A DNA stretch of 64,000 nucleotides from the NCBI RefSeq assembly GCF_002741015.1, contig NZ_CP016616.1, positions 665,501 to 729,500 on the forward strand, in the 5' to 3' direction. The number at the start of each line of letters is the position of its first letter. The first letter of the stretch is position 1. The notes below the pieces were generated by a model. That model worked only from the letters and a program-made list of their open reading frames with translations, was not told the DNA's origin and did not search any database. Source of the stretch: Microvirga ossetica (GTDB taxonomy: Bacteria; Pseudomonadota; Alphaproteobacteria; Rhizobiales; Beijerinckiaceae). The translations under genes were made by a program, and so were the position numbers. Below, in pieces: positions 1-8,272 of this stretch.

Positions 1-829
1 ATCGGGTGTGGTGACTGGTCCAGTGCGGGCTCCTTTCCTCGCGCACCGACACCAATGCCGAGCATGTCTTGTCCTTGCTCATCAGGTTGACCCAAAGCCA
101 AAGCTCGTCAGAATGTGTCTGGACAAAGTTTTCCAACTCGGCGTTGTAGGACGCCTTATCGGTGATCCACTGAGCGGACTTGATCGCATCGGCCGTCTCC
201 TGGATCGCCTGAGCCACTTCCTTTGAGGCACGAGTCAGTTCGATCTGGAAACGAGCCTTGACGGGCTGCTGAACCGCGACCGAGGGCTCTAAACCCGGCT
301 GAAGGGAGTCTTCGGGGTAGACCACATACGCGACTGAAAACGTCGCATCGCAGGTGATATTGTCGATGTTGATGATAGTTTTGTAATCTTTGCGAACCCG
401 CACCAGTTGGTAAGCGGAAATCGATTGTCCGAGTAGAGTTGGAAAGAACGCGAAGCTCCTATTCTTATATTCCGGATCGAGGTCGGGAATTTTGCGCACA
501 AGCCGCGCACCTGCCTGCTTGAGGATGTCGGTCGCCTTCTCAGTCGCGCACTGGGTGAACGGCTCGTAGGCGTCGTCTTCGCCGAACGATCCTTTGGTGA
601 GATTGAAGTTTCGGCGCAGCGTCATGAGATTGCCGGAGCCCGCCGCGATGGACGAATTGATGAAGGCGAAGACCTCGCCCTTGACGGCTTCAGTTTTCGG
701 GGTTTTCCCACCTGCGCAGGTGTCGAGGGCATCACTGACATCTCGGAACGTCAGAATGAACGCGGAAGCAGGCTTGGTCGAGGAAAGCAAGACGGCACCC
801 ATCATCACGCATGCAGCAGCACGATACAT
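1..829 (-). CDS. Secreted protein of unknown function, 3' end outside window
   Basis: This reading frame runs open from the left edge of the window to an ATG at 829 and has no stop inside the window. GGAGGG lies 5 nt before the ATG. The first ~22 residues form a signal peptide (MYRAAACVMMGAVLLSS followed by a PASA cleavage site), so the product is probably periplasmic. The mature part has single cysteines in a DTCAG motif and in a QCATEKATD motif, reminiscent of two-Cys periplasmic domains such as Rap1a/Tai-type proteins, but this is only a resemblance. The later part is helical and charged. No family was recognised. Confidence 0.6.
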   Translation of the reverse strand, partial: MYRAAACVMMGAVLLSSTKPASAFILTFRDVSDALDTCAGGKTPKTEAVKGEVFAFINSSIAAGSGNLMTLRRNFNLTKGSFGEDDAYEPFTQCATEKATDILKQAGARLVRKIPDLDPEYKNRSFAFFPTLLGQSISAYQLVRVRKDYKTIINIDNITCDATFSVAYVVYPEDSLQPGLEPSVAVQQPVKARFQIELTRASKEVAQAIQETADAIKSAQWITDKASYNAELENFVQTHSDELWLWVNLMSKDKTCSALVSVREERSPHWTSHHTR

Positions 830-1252
830 TACGACCCTCCGTCGGCAGTTCTTCAATCATCCCGAGGGAAGGGGTATGCGGTCAAGGGGCTAATGAATTG
901 CCGGGATTTGATTGGTAACGGCTGATGCTCTTCGCCCTCCTCCCGGTCACTCAGGCGGAGACCTCTACTTAGCCGCGTGTTCCCTCCCCACCCGATCCGG
1001 CCCTCTACATGCGCGGGATCAACTGGCTTTGTATCAATCAAGGCGTTCGTCTTACTCCAGACCCCGTGCAAATGAGATTGGCGGAACATCGGTGAAACCA
1101 ACACGACGTGTTCCGGCAATGAAGTAACAAACGCTCACGATCAACTATGAAGGTTTGGAAAGTCGCTCGACGGTTACCATCCAGCCACTATGGGAACGAA
1201 ATAAGTACCCTTAGTGAAGGTTCCAGAACGGTGCAGTTAAGGCGTTGATGGT
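830..1252. other. Intergenic region, no gene seen
   Basis: Short open frames on both strands lack a ribosome site and plausible composition. The stretch probably carries the promoter of the minus-strand gene ending upstream (start 829) and the 3' flank of the minus-strand gene at 1253. No repeats or hairpins of note were found. Confidence 0.4.
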
Positions 1253-1660
1253 TCATGGTTGCTTCTGCGGTAGCTCCCAGCATACGCCACCGGGCGGGGC
1301 ACTAGAGAAGGGCTCCTGTCCGCCACCGACTACTGCTGTGCTCAATGATCCGCCTTTTCTACGATTGCCGGAATTTGAACGCTCAAGCACAGTGATCTTC
1401 AAACTTGCGTCGTCGGCATCCTTTTCATGCGCAATAAACCATATGGCTTCCTTTGTAATCTTGAGAACCTTAAAAGCCCCACCACCAAGATCGTAACTGT
1501 ACCCTTCCTTTGTTGAAACCGTCCTCGCTTGATCATCAACCGTTACGCCAATTGGGACCTCATTGTAAAAGCTACATTGGAAATTCAACAACTCCGCATG
1601 CACGATACTTGGCATCACCGCCATGCTGCAAGTTATCGAAAGGCGAAGCCAATTAGCCAT
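1253..1660 (-). CDS. Small exported protein, unknown function
   Basis: 135 aa. A signal peptide of ~22 residues ends in IVHA before ELLNF. The mature domain starts with a NFQCSFY motif and continues with short beta-rich stretches (VTVDDQARTVST, YSYDLGGGAFKVLKIT). This is the layout of small alphaproteobacterial periplasmic beta proteins of unknown role. The tail from about residue 95 is low complexity and may be degraded. It stands alone between the first gene and the IS1380 element. Confidence 0.5.
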   Translation of the reverse strand: MANWLRLSITCSMAVMPSIVHAELLNFQCSFYNEVPIGVTVDDQARTVSTKEGYSYDLGGGAFKVLKITKEAIWFIAHEKDADDASLKITVLERSNSGNRRKGGSLSTAVVGGGQEPFSSAPPGGVCWELPQKQP

Positions 1661-1769
1661 GTGAGCGCTCCTGTATTCCTAAGATAGGATATTGCGAAGC
1701 GTTGCTGGTCGCAAATTTTTGGAAGTCGCCAAAGGTGTATGCCTCGCATGACTGGGCACAATGACGGAC

Positions 1770-3425
1770 ACGCCTTACCCTACTCTTTGCTAGCCGCTCT
1801 TATGCACGAGGCGTCTGGAGAGGGCTGGCGGATGTAGCTTAAGCACTTGAAGCAGCGTAGGATTTGGTTGCTGAGACCAACCCCTGCCACGATTGCACTG
1901 TGCCACACCCGCCGTGACGGACGATACAACTGCGACGTTCCCATTTCCAGCCGTTAGCCGCAAGAAGATCACCGCCGCTTTCGATGGTGGACGCTTGTCG
2001 TCCGACGGCGGCGTCATGTTCCTGGCCCAGGCCGAGCGCCGGCTCGGGATCGCCGAGCGGCTGGCGCGCTTCATCCCGGATCGGCGCGATCCCGGCCGTG
2101 TGAAGCACGCGATCACCGACATGATCCGCGCTCGCATCTTCGCCATCGCCTGCGGCTATGAGGACTGCAACGACTTCGGCCCGCTGCGCGCTGATCCGGC
2201 GTTCAAGCTCGCCTGCGGGCACTTGCCGGAAACCGGGGCGGATCTGGCCTCGCAGCCGACCCTCTCGCGCCTGGAGAACGCCCCGAGTCTGCGCGATGCC
2301 ATCCGTCTGACCTATGCTCTGGTGGATCAGTGGATGGAAAGCTATGCCACCGCGCCGGATGGAGTGGTGCTGGACATCGACGACACCTGCGATGTCGTGC
2401 ACGGCCATCAGCAGTTGTCGCTGTTCAACGCCCATTACGACGAGCGCTGCTTTCTCCCCATCCATGTCTATGACAGCGCGACAGGCCGCCCGGTCGCCGT
2501 CGTGCTGCGGCCGGGCAAGACGCCCTCCGGTATCGAGGTGCGGGCTCATTTACGCCGGCTCGTGCGGCGCATCCGCATGCGTTGGCCTCTCACCCGCATC
2601 ACCATCCGGGGCGACAGTCACTATGCCCGTCCCGAAGCCATGGACTTCTGCGAGCAGAACGGCCTCAGCTATCTCTTCGGGCTGACCGGCACCCGACCAC
2701 TCATGGCCAAAGTTCAAGATATGGCCGATGCGGTGCGCACCCAAAGGGCTGTCGAGGATCGTGACGTCGTGCGAGACTTTGCCGAGACGACACACCGGGC
2801 CAAGAGTTGGTCGTGCGAGCGTCGCGCGGTGGCCCGCATCGAAGCCACGCGCCTGGGGCTCGACATCCGCTTTGTCGTCACCAACCTGACCGGCACCAGC
2901 CCGCGCGTCGTCTACGAGAGCCTGTATTGTGCCCGAGGCCAGGCCGAGAACTGGATCAAGTTCCACAAGGCGCAACTCGCCTCCGACCGGACGTCGTGCC
3001 GGCGCGCTGTGGCCAATCAGGTTCGTCTCGTGCTGCACACGGCGGCCTACTGGCTGATGCTGTCCGTGCGCGAGGCCATCCCGGCCGCTCGCGATCTCGC
3101 CCGGGCGGAGTTTGCAACACTGCGGTTGCGCCTGCTCAAGATCGCCGTGAGGGTGCAGGAAACCACCAGCCGCATCCGCTTGGCCTATGCGTCCTGCTGT
3201 CCCGAAGCCGACCTCTTCCGCCGTCTTGCTTGGGCTCTCGCACCTCGGCCGCGGACGGCGTCGCCATGAACGGCGGGGCCACGATCGCCCCCATCAGTCC
3301 ATCCAACTCCTGCCAACGCGTTCCCCATGTTCCAGACCTCATCGCGATGAAACAGACGCAACGAGCCCCCGCGATCGCAGTCCAGAACGGCAGTCATCAA
3401 CATGTCTTATGAATAGGGTGGGCTA
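1770..3425 (+). mobile_element. IS1380-family insertion sequence, ends approximate
   Basis: The transposase gene at 1893-3269 is flanked by a weak inverted repeat: ACCCTACTC at 1777-1785 and GAATAGGGT at 3411-3419 (8 of 9 match when one is reversed). The family usually has short imperfect inverted ends about 100 bp outside the gene, so these are the best visible candidates. No target duplication could be confirmed. Confidence 0.4.
1893..3269 (+). CDS. IS1380-family DDE transposase
   Basis: 458 aa, full length for the family. It cuts and joins the ends of its own element. The fold signature is visible: the VLDIDDTCD motif with HGHQQ (first catalytic Asp, ~residue 167), ITIRGDSHYAR (second Asp, ~235), then the late helix RGQAENWIK containing the catalytic Glu (~345). 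The frame is uninterrupted, so the element could be active. The ATG at 1893 may be slightly upstream of the true start; an internal start near the AVSRKKITAAFDGG motif would also fit. Confidence 0.9.
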   Translation: MHCATPAVTDDTTATFPFPAVSRKKITAAFDGGRLSSDGGVMFLAQAERRLGIAERLARFIPDRRDPGRVKHAITDMIRARIFAIACGYEDCNDFGPLRADPAFKLACGHLPETGADLASQPTLSRLENAPSLRDAIRLTYALVDQWMESYATAPDGVVLDIDDTCDVVHGHQQLSLFNAHYDERCFLPIHVYDSATGRPVAVVLRPGKTPSGIEVRAHLRRLVRRIRMRWPLTRITIRGDSHYARPEAMDFCEQNGLSYLFGLTGTRPLMAKVQDMADAVRTQRAVEDRDVVRDFAETTHRAKSWSCERRAVARIEATRLGLDIRFVVTNLTGTSPRVVYESLYCARGQAENWIKFHKAQLASDRTSCRRAVANQVRLVLHTAAYWLMLSVREAIPAARDLARAEFATLRLRLLKIAVRVQETTSRIRLAYASCCPEADLFRRLAWALAPRPRTASP

Positions 3426-3647
3426 GGATGAATTTTCCAATTTGGCAGTAGGGCCGTGTCGTCAGAATTTTTCGTTACGGGAAACTGTTGAGGACGGTTC
3501 TCGGGCTTCCACGGCGCTCTGGGCTCCAAGGTGATACCCCTTAGTTCTCCATACTGTTTGACGTTCACGAAGTAAATTTTCGCCCAGGATCGTCATTAAG
3601 GTTCCAACAGACGGTAGGTTCTGGAAACCTACCGCTTCGCGAAACAT

Positions 3648-3950
3648 AATCACGTAGGTTTAAGTCGCGGTTCGCACCCATTTCCCTGACGTGCCATCCT
3701 GATTGCTACAGAATCACGTAGGTTTAAGTCGCGTTTCCCGCCCCTTTTGCTCAGGCATCACCTACTTAAATTCATCTGAATGCGCTGAGTATGGAAGTTT
3801 GGAATGCCCTTGAGCTAGGTCTTGAGCAAAAATCCGGTGAATGCGCCGCGCCATTGCAACTCGTAAGGAGTTAGGTGGGTTTAAGTCGCACTTCCCACTC
3901 CGTCAGACCAGCCGATACAAAATCACGTGGGTTTAAGTCGCGTTTCCCGC
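3648..3950 (+). repeat. Cluster of imperfect ~30-bp direct repeats
   Basis: A core of ATCACGTRGGTTTAAGTCG followed by CGTTTCCCGCC occurs at 3648 (diverged 3' part), 3712 and 3921. A fourth copy at about 3868-3899 has lost the first bases but keeps GGTGGGTTTAAGTCGC-CTTCCC. A weaker copy lies near 3758. Spacing is irregular (64, ~156 and ~53 bp), so this is not CRISPR. The surrounding 3424-4009 stretch holds no convincing gene. The GGTTTAAGTC core loosely recalls a tRNA T-arm, but no tRNA folds here. Confidence 0.6.
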
Positions 3951-4009
3951 CGCAGCGAGAGCAGCGGCGATCTTGTTTGGAAGCTCGTGACTTTCGAACT
4001 CTCCCGCCT

Positions 4010-4198
4010 TTACCGGCTCTCCATCCACCAGGACGGCAGATGGGAAGACCTTTCGCAAACGCTGCTGGGCTTGTTGGGAGGCATCAAGTTACCCACGCCC
4101 ATACGTGCTTTGCACCACGCGATGACCTCGTCGTCGGACAGGCCAGTCGGAATCGGTGTCTCTGGATGGTCGGCGCGCGGCCTCCCGCTCAATCCCAA
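4010..4198 (-). CDS. Small hypothetical protein, uncertain
   Basis: 62 aa from a TTG start that overlaps the stop of the frame at 4189-4326. The central part (TGLSDDEVIAWCKARMGVG) looks like coding sequence and third codon positions are GC-rich. No family is recognised. It may be the second gene of a tiny pair, or the two frames may be one gene split by a frameshift. Confidence 0.35.
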   Translation of the reverse strand: MGLSGRPRADHPETPIPTGLSDDEVIAWCKARMGVGNLMPPNKPSSVCERSSHLPSWWMESR

Positions 4199-4326
4199 CC
4201 TTCCTCATCCTTCTCTTCCTTGACAGGCACTATGCCGAAGAGATCGTGATCCTTACCACAAGCTGGAATTACCCACTTCTTAATGGGTTTCTTCCCAGGA
4301 GGGCCTCCGCCGAGCTTCGGGCTCAT
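4189..4326 (-). CDS. Very small hypothetical protein
   Basis: 45 aa, ATG at 4326, TGA at 4189. The product is basic at the start (PGKKPIKKW) and acidic at the end (KEEKDEEGWD). No strong ribosome site is visible. It overlaps the next minus-strand frame by ten bases, which suggests coupled translation or a single broken gene. Confidence 0.3.
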   Translation of the reverse strand: MSPKLGGGPPGKKPIKKWVIPACGKDHDLFGIVPVKEEKDEEGWD

Positions 4327-4457
4327 GGCTTGTTCCGGTAAAGCTCGTTGCAGCGCTCATCATTCGACCGTCGGTCAAATCGAGTCTTGGCCTCCTCATT
4401 TGTGAGACCATCGGTGAGTCTGCAATACAGCGTCGAAGCTGCGCTGACCGGTTGCGT

Positions 4458-4646
4458 TCATAAGTCTGATGATCGGCGGAGAACCCGGACCGGCCTCCAG
4501 ACCACTAGAGCGGATACGAAGATGACCGTAGCCAACATCGCCAGCACATAGACCAGAGAAGCGCCGTCCCAGCCTTGAGCGGTCAGGGTCACAGCCACAA
4601 TGATGATGGTGAGGTTGGTCAGGATGTGGAGCGCCGCAGTCTTCAC
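4458..4646 (-). CDS. Small two-pass membrane protein
   Basis: 62 aa with two hydrophobic helices (about residues 5-24 and 30-50) joined by a short GWDGAS turn, and a basic C-terminus (RPVRVLRR). This is typical of plasmid-borne inner-membrane microproteins. No family is assigned. It follows the membrane protein at 4683 on the same strand with a 36-bp gap, so the two may be co-transcribed. Confidence 0.45.
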   Translation of the reverse strand: MKTAALHILTNLTIIIVAVTLTAQGWDGASLVYVLAMLATVIFVSALVVWRPVRVLRRSSDL

Positions 4647-4682
4647 GAATCGCTCGCTCCTAAAGCTGAAGAAGGCACACGA

Positions 4683-5087
4683 TTAGGCGATGTGGATTGG
4701 AAAGGAGGAGAAATGGGTTATGAGCCCCAGGATAGTCTTCCGGGTTAATGCAGGCTCCAGCCAGATGGACTTGGCGACCCACTCAAACGTACCAATGAGC
4801 GCGCCCAGGAAGATTGCGGTTTGAAGGGAGACTGGCTGCTCCAGCCAACGACGTTTTTCAGCCACCCGGACCAGCAGGACACGCACGATCTCCTCGACCA
4901 GGGGCATGAGCACGATCATGTAGACCACGAACGTCACCCGACGGTCACCGAACCACGTCCCCCATATGTCCACCCGGAAGATCAGAAAGTCCTCGATGGC
5001 GTAGGACAACACAGAGATAGTCAGCGCGAGCAGGGCGAGCCGCGAGAAGTGTATGCGCGTATTAACTTTCCCCGACGGTGGAGACAT
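4683..5087 (-). CDS. Multi-pass membrane protein, CPBP-like motif
   Basis: 134 aa from the ATG at 5087; a longer frame begins at 5129. Three to four hydrophobic helices are visible. The third carries PLVEEIVRVLLV, matching the EExxxR motif of CPBP/Abi intramembrane proteases, and a later EWV could be part of the second motif. The protein is short for that family (usually 200 aa or more), so it may be a truncated or minimal relative. Its start overlaps the start of the divergent gene at 5086, so both would share one regulatory region. Confidence 0.45.
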   Translation of the reverse strand: MSPPSGKVNTRIHFSRLALLALTISVLSYAIEDFLIFRVDIWGTWFGDRRVTFVVYMIVLMPLVEEIVRVLLVRVAEKRRWLEQPVSLQTAIFLGALIGTFEWVAKSIWLEPALTRKTILGLITHFSSFPIHIA

Positions 5088-5283
5088 GAAGGAAGCTCCC
5101 GTGAAGACACTCCATGAATGGGAGCGCAAGCTGAAGGCGAAATTGCGGGAGCGCGGGTGCCCGATGGACGGTTTGAATCGCTGGGACGACGAGTTGATGC
5201 GCCCGGTGTTCCGGCCCGAGCGGACAGAGGCTCTCCGGAACTATCAGTGTGACCTGAAGGACACGTTTCTCCGGCGAAACTGA
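5086..5283 (+). CDS. Small hypothetical protein
   Basis: 65 aa, charged and probably soluble (KTLHEWERKLKAKLRERG). The ATG at 5086 is preceded by GGTGGAG at a good distance, which decides the start over the upstream ATG at 5053. It is divergent from, and overlaps, the membrane-protein gene on the other strand. No family is recognised. Confidence 0.45.
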   Translation: MKEAPVKTLHEWERKLKAKLRERGCPMDGLNRWDDELMRPVFRPERTEALRNYQCDLKDTFLRRN

Positions 5284-5289
5284 AAGCCT

Positions 5290-5656
5290 TCAGGGCTCAC
5301 GGATTTCGTCGAGGGCGACCCCAGTGAGCTTTCGCCCGTGGTGCCAGACATAACAGTGGGTGATGTCATCGTGCGGCGGATGGATGTCCGCGTAAAATTC
5401 ACCGAAGGTAAGAGCGGTGCCCTTGGCGATCTCGATCTTCTCTCGGAGTTCGTCGTCCCAGGCAGGGAGCGTCTTCTCCGAGCGTTATGGAACGGCGGGC
5501 TAATTTGGCGAGCACATCCAGGGATGGGTGCCCTTCCCCTCTTACAAGCGAACATCTCTCTCCTATTGCACGAATGGTGGCGATTTCATTTCTCCTGGAT
5601 ACCGTTGCATTCACAGACTGCACCGGTTTGCCTGATTCTCTAAAAGGACGTTTCAA
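5290..5656 (-). pseudogene. Broken small gene with orphan C-terminal frame
   Basis: The minus-strand frame 5290-5484 reads like real protein (WDDELREKIEIAKGTALTF, then a HHGRKLTGVAL motif, ending DEIREP) but begins right after a TAA and has no start codon. A plausible N-terminal part lies in another frame (up to 5656, with VLAKLARRSITL). The simplest reading is one gene split by a frameshift near 5480-5490. The family is unknown. Confidence 0.4.
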
Positions 5657-5982
5657 CCGAAGAAGGTCTTAAAGAGCGTGGCGTCGCCCGCACAGGCGAA
5701 CCGGAACCGACGGCCCGTTAAACAACCCCGATGATCCCGGATCGGCTCGATTTCGTGATTGTCGGGGCAATGCGACTCGCACCAACTCCTGCGTTTGCAA
5801 AACTGCCTTTCGAAATTCCTGTCGCCGATCTGTTCTCGGGCAAGATCATGACAATCGACGACGTAGGGTGTCGCGGCGCGACGGGCATCATCGACAAAGC
5901 AGAGCTTGGAACCGGCTGAAGCCGATAATTTTAAAACCCAGTTGAATGGGTCTTTGGGCCGGGCAAACTGATAATAACGCAT
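5653..5982 (-). CDS. Hypothetical protein, Cys/His-rich centre
   Basis: 109 aa. A central stretch with several Cys and His (CKRRSWCESHCPDNHEIEP) could bind a metal, but the spacing matches no named zinc finger. The N-terminus (MRYYQFARPKDPFNW) is not a signal peptide. It is separated from the J-domain gene by about 70 bp on the same strand. Confidence 0.4.
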   Translation of the reverse strand: MRYYQFARPKDPFNWVLKLSASAGSKLCFVDDARRAATPYVVDCHDLAREQIGDRNFERQFCKRRSWCESHCPDNHEIEPIRDHRGCLTGRRFRFACAGDATLFKTFFG

Positions 5983-6051
5983 TTTTTAGGAACCCCATTT
6001 GTGTATACGAGGTATTTATCGTCCGGTTCCTATGTCGGCTGCCCCCTCTGA

Positions 6052-6584
6052 TCATGATCTCCGTGAGGAATCTCGCAGCCGTTCAATCTCGTCGAAGATG
6101 GCCTCCACTTGCTTGAAGCGCTCTTCAGCCTCCGCCCTTTGCCTGGAGGAGAATTGTCCGGATGATTATGGATTCTCCATGCTTTCCTTGCTGCCTTGAG
6201 GACGAAGGGGGGACAATGCTCATCAGTCCCAACCGATTGATGTGGGGTCCTTGTCCGCTTGCCTTCCCTGGCTTCATGCGAAGAACGGCCCCGCGCGACC
6301 ATATATGAGCGCATCTCCTTCCGCTCCTGGACCAGAAGATTCACGAGATCGATAGCCCGATCCCGCTCTTGCTTCATGGCTGTCAGCGCAGCAAACAACG
6401 AATGGGCAACTTCTTCGTTAGTGGCATCGTCATCCACGCAGAACTGGGCGTAGTCTGTGCAGGATACCGTCCATTTTAGTACGGCCCGATCTCCAACCGC
6501 GAAAAGCTCATCAATCCGGCTCGTGTCGATGTTCGGACCATTGTTCATTTCTTGCTGCTCCCAGCGAGCCTGTCCCTGTTCCAC
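6052..6584 (-). pseudogene. J-domain (DnaJ-like) protein, frameshifted
   Basis: The N-terminal ~120 residues are a soluble helical region (TAMKQERDRAIDLVNLLVQE). The C-terminus begins a J-domain, VLKAARKAWRIHNHPDN, containing the invariant HPD that stimulates Hsp70 ATPase. Just after HPDN the frame is lost. The other frame continues the expected helix IV (AEAEERFKQVEAIFDEIERL) to a TGA at 6052, while the uninterrupted frame drifts into nonsense ending at 6030. A one-base indel near 6145-6155 explains this. The start may be 6584 or the ATG at 6548. It is the last gene of the minus-strand run starting at 8261. Confidence 0.6.
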
Positions 6585-6659
6585 GCGTTCCTGTCGTTGC
6601 TGGTATCCGGCGTCGTCACAGCGGTGCTGATGTTCCCGCTGCCGGGTATTGGTCCTGGA

Positions 6660-6875
6660 CTACGGCCCCTCCTTGATCTTCTCCTCTGGCTTCGATGAAG
6701 AAAAGCCGTCGGGTCGCCACCATGGCTTCCACCGGTTCCACCATGGGAAGCGCTTTAAAACGTCCTTTTCCGCACTTTTTCTTCGAGGGCGCGGTTCTCT
6801 GCTGAGAAGCATCGCCAAATACTCCTCGGGATCGTCGATCTCTGGCTTCGGTGGGGCATTCGGATGGATGCTCAT
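6660..6875 (-). CDS. Small proline/tryptophan-rich protein
   Basis: 71 aa from the ATG at 6875, whose ATGA overlaps the stop of the upstream gene. This indicates translational coupling and decides the start. The middle is very basic (REPRPRRKSAEKDVLKRF) and followed by a WWNRWKPWWRP motif, an unusual density of tryptophan that might touch membrane or nucleic acid. No family is known. Confidence 0.55.
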   Translation of the reverse strand: MSIHPNAPPKPEIDDPEEYLAMLLSREPRPRRKSAEKDVLKRFPWWNRWKPWWRPDGFSSSKPEEKIKEGP

Positions 6876-7084
6876 CGGCGGCCCTCGCAACCGAAGATCA
6901 AGCTCGCAAGGACATTGCCCTTGGCAAGAAACCGACCAGCCGCATCCCGCGTTTCATCTCGGCGGGTGTCATAGTAGCCCAGCCAACGCCCCGAGGCGTC
7001 TCGGGCCGTGATCCGGCCCGAAACGGCATTGTCTTCATACGATCCGATGACCCGGCCAGCCGGGTCGCGCAGGACTTCACGCGG
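6872..7084 (-). CDS. Small repeat protein (RDxxGR motifs)
   Basis: 70 aa. It contains three degenerate repeats of the form RD-x-x-GR-x-x-G at LRDPAGRVIG, ARDASGRWLG and TRDAAGRFLA. These resemble the short beta-strand repeats in bacterial proteins with RDSSGRTTG-type motifs. The ATG at 7084 overlaps the stop of the large gene at 7077 by eight bases, and its own stop overlaps the next start, so 8261-6660 is a tight operon. Confidence 0.6.
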   Translation of the reverse strand, partial: PREVLRDPAGRVIGSYEDNAVSGRITARDASGRWLGYYDTRRDETRDAAGRFLAKGNVLASLIFGCEGRR

Positions 7085-8261
7085 CATTCCCGACTTCCGC
7101 AAAATCCTCGTCATCGACAACGTCTTCATCCTCGAAGCCGAGGTTGTTTCCCAACCCATGCCAGACACCGATCATCGAGAGGACGCCTCGGGCGCGAGGG
7201 AACAGGTCGCCGGGGGACAGCGCAGGAATCCCCAATTCTTGAAGCTTGCGGCGGAATGCGGCTGCCGCAGATGGCTCGACCTGCCCATTTCCCTTGGCGT
7301 GAATGTCGGTAAGAATCCATTGACCGTCAGTCAGGCGTCGGCATTGAGCGACAAGCCCAGGTGACGGCTTCCATTCGAGGAGTGTCTCATAGCCGATAGC
7401 TGCATGGACAACACGGGTGGAAGAACAGTTCCTGAAGCGCCGACCAAGGGCTGCGATCTCATGGCCGGAGGTCATCACCACGATATCCGGGTCATTCTCG
7501 GGGATCATCGGAAGGGTCGGAGGGCAATCTATCTTCTGAATCCACCGCGAGAAGAAAGTCGCAAGATCAGTTTTGTCGCCCAAATTCTCGACGGACTGCC
7601 GGAATGCCTCCTCAGTCGCCGACGAAACGGCGTTTCGGATAAGAGTGAAGGCAGCATTTGCATCCTTCGCCTCAGAGACACTATGGAGGCGCGTCAGAAT
7701 ATGATTATGAACCAGGACGGGATGGAGATGTTGGATGATCTTGATCTGGATCGCGCTGACCGGGCCAGACTGCTGATGCAGTACATCTCGCCTTACCCTA
7801 TGCTGCGGATCGGTAAAGGTCTCGAACAGTGAAAAGTAGAGGCTCGGATCGGGCAGCGGATCGCCGCCGACCCGGTTGAGAACACCGAGAAGACCTTCTG
7901 GGACTGCTCCGAAGACGCTCCGGACAATCTCCTTTGCCCGAGGAGAGGCCATCACGGCACGAGCAATGCGCTCGTGCGGGCTCTTGTAGGCATGACATTC
8001 GGCGGGGACAAGGGATTGGAGGCTAGAGGCAAGGCTTTCAGGACCGTCTCGGGTCAGGACGGCCAGGGCCGCGAAGATGGCCTGCCGCCTAAGGGTAGAC
8101 GCTCGGAAGGTGAATGAAATGAAGTTGGGAGAACTGGTGTCCAATTCGATAGCAAGGCTCAGGGGCCAGCCGGAAAAGGAGCGAGGTCGAAGGTGTTGGC
8201 TCGCAGGAGATCGTACCAATCGCAGGCTCCGTAATTGCCTCGGATGAGAGAAGACTCTCAC
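7077..8261 (-). CDS. PcfJ-like domain protein, plasmid-type
   Basis: About 394 aa from a GTG at 8261; the open frame extends to 8405 but would then overlap the divergent nuclease gene. The C-terminal third has HEIAALGRRFRNCSST followed by AIGYETLLEW and a C-terminal RRLTDGQWILTDIHAKGN. This is the layout of PcfJ-type domains found on plasmids and phages (an NC motif, then beta strands). The N-terminal two thirds are helical. The acidic tail (EDEDVVDDEDF) is unusual. Function is unknown; PcfJ homologues occur near conjugation genes, but none is present here. Confidence 0.45.
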   Translation of the reverse strand: MRVFSHPRQLRSLRLVRSPASQHLRPRSFSGWPLSLAIELDTSSPNFISFTFRASTLRRQAIFAALAVLTRDGPESLASSLQSLVPAECHAYKSPHERIARAVMASPRAKEIVRSVFGAVPEGLLGVLNRVGGDPLPDPSLYFSLFETFTDPQHRVRRDVLHQQSGPVSAIQIKIIQHLHPVLVHNHILTRLHSVSEAKDANAAFTLIRNAVSSATEEAFRQSVENLGDKTDLATFFSRWIQKIDCPPTLPMIPENDPDIVVMTSGHEIAALGRRFRNCSSTRVVHAAIGYETLLEWKPSPGLVAQCRRLTDGQWILTDIHAKGNGQVEPSAAAAFRRKLQELGIPALSPGDLFPRARGVLSMIGVWHGLGNNLGFEDEDVVDDEDFAEVGNAA

Positions 8262-8272
8262 GTGTCCGCATT

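Noticed and set aside
1839..2549. 236-aa minus-strand frame in the IS1380 transposase
   Set aside because: Shadow of the transposase; no start signal or family resemblance.
3648..3950. CRISPR array
   Set aside because: Repeats are imperfect and the spacing is irregular (about 50-160 bp); no cas genes.
3921..3960. tRNA 3' end (T-arm-like GGTTTAAGTC followed by TTCCCGCC)
   Set aside because: No complementary acceptor strand, D-arm or anticodon arm could be placed around any of the copies; kept only as a loose resemblance.
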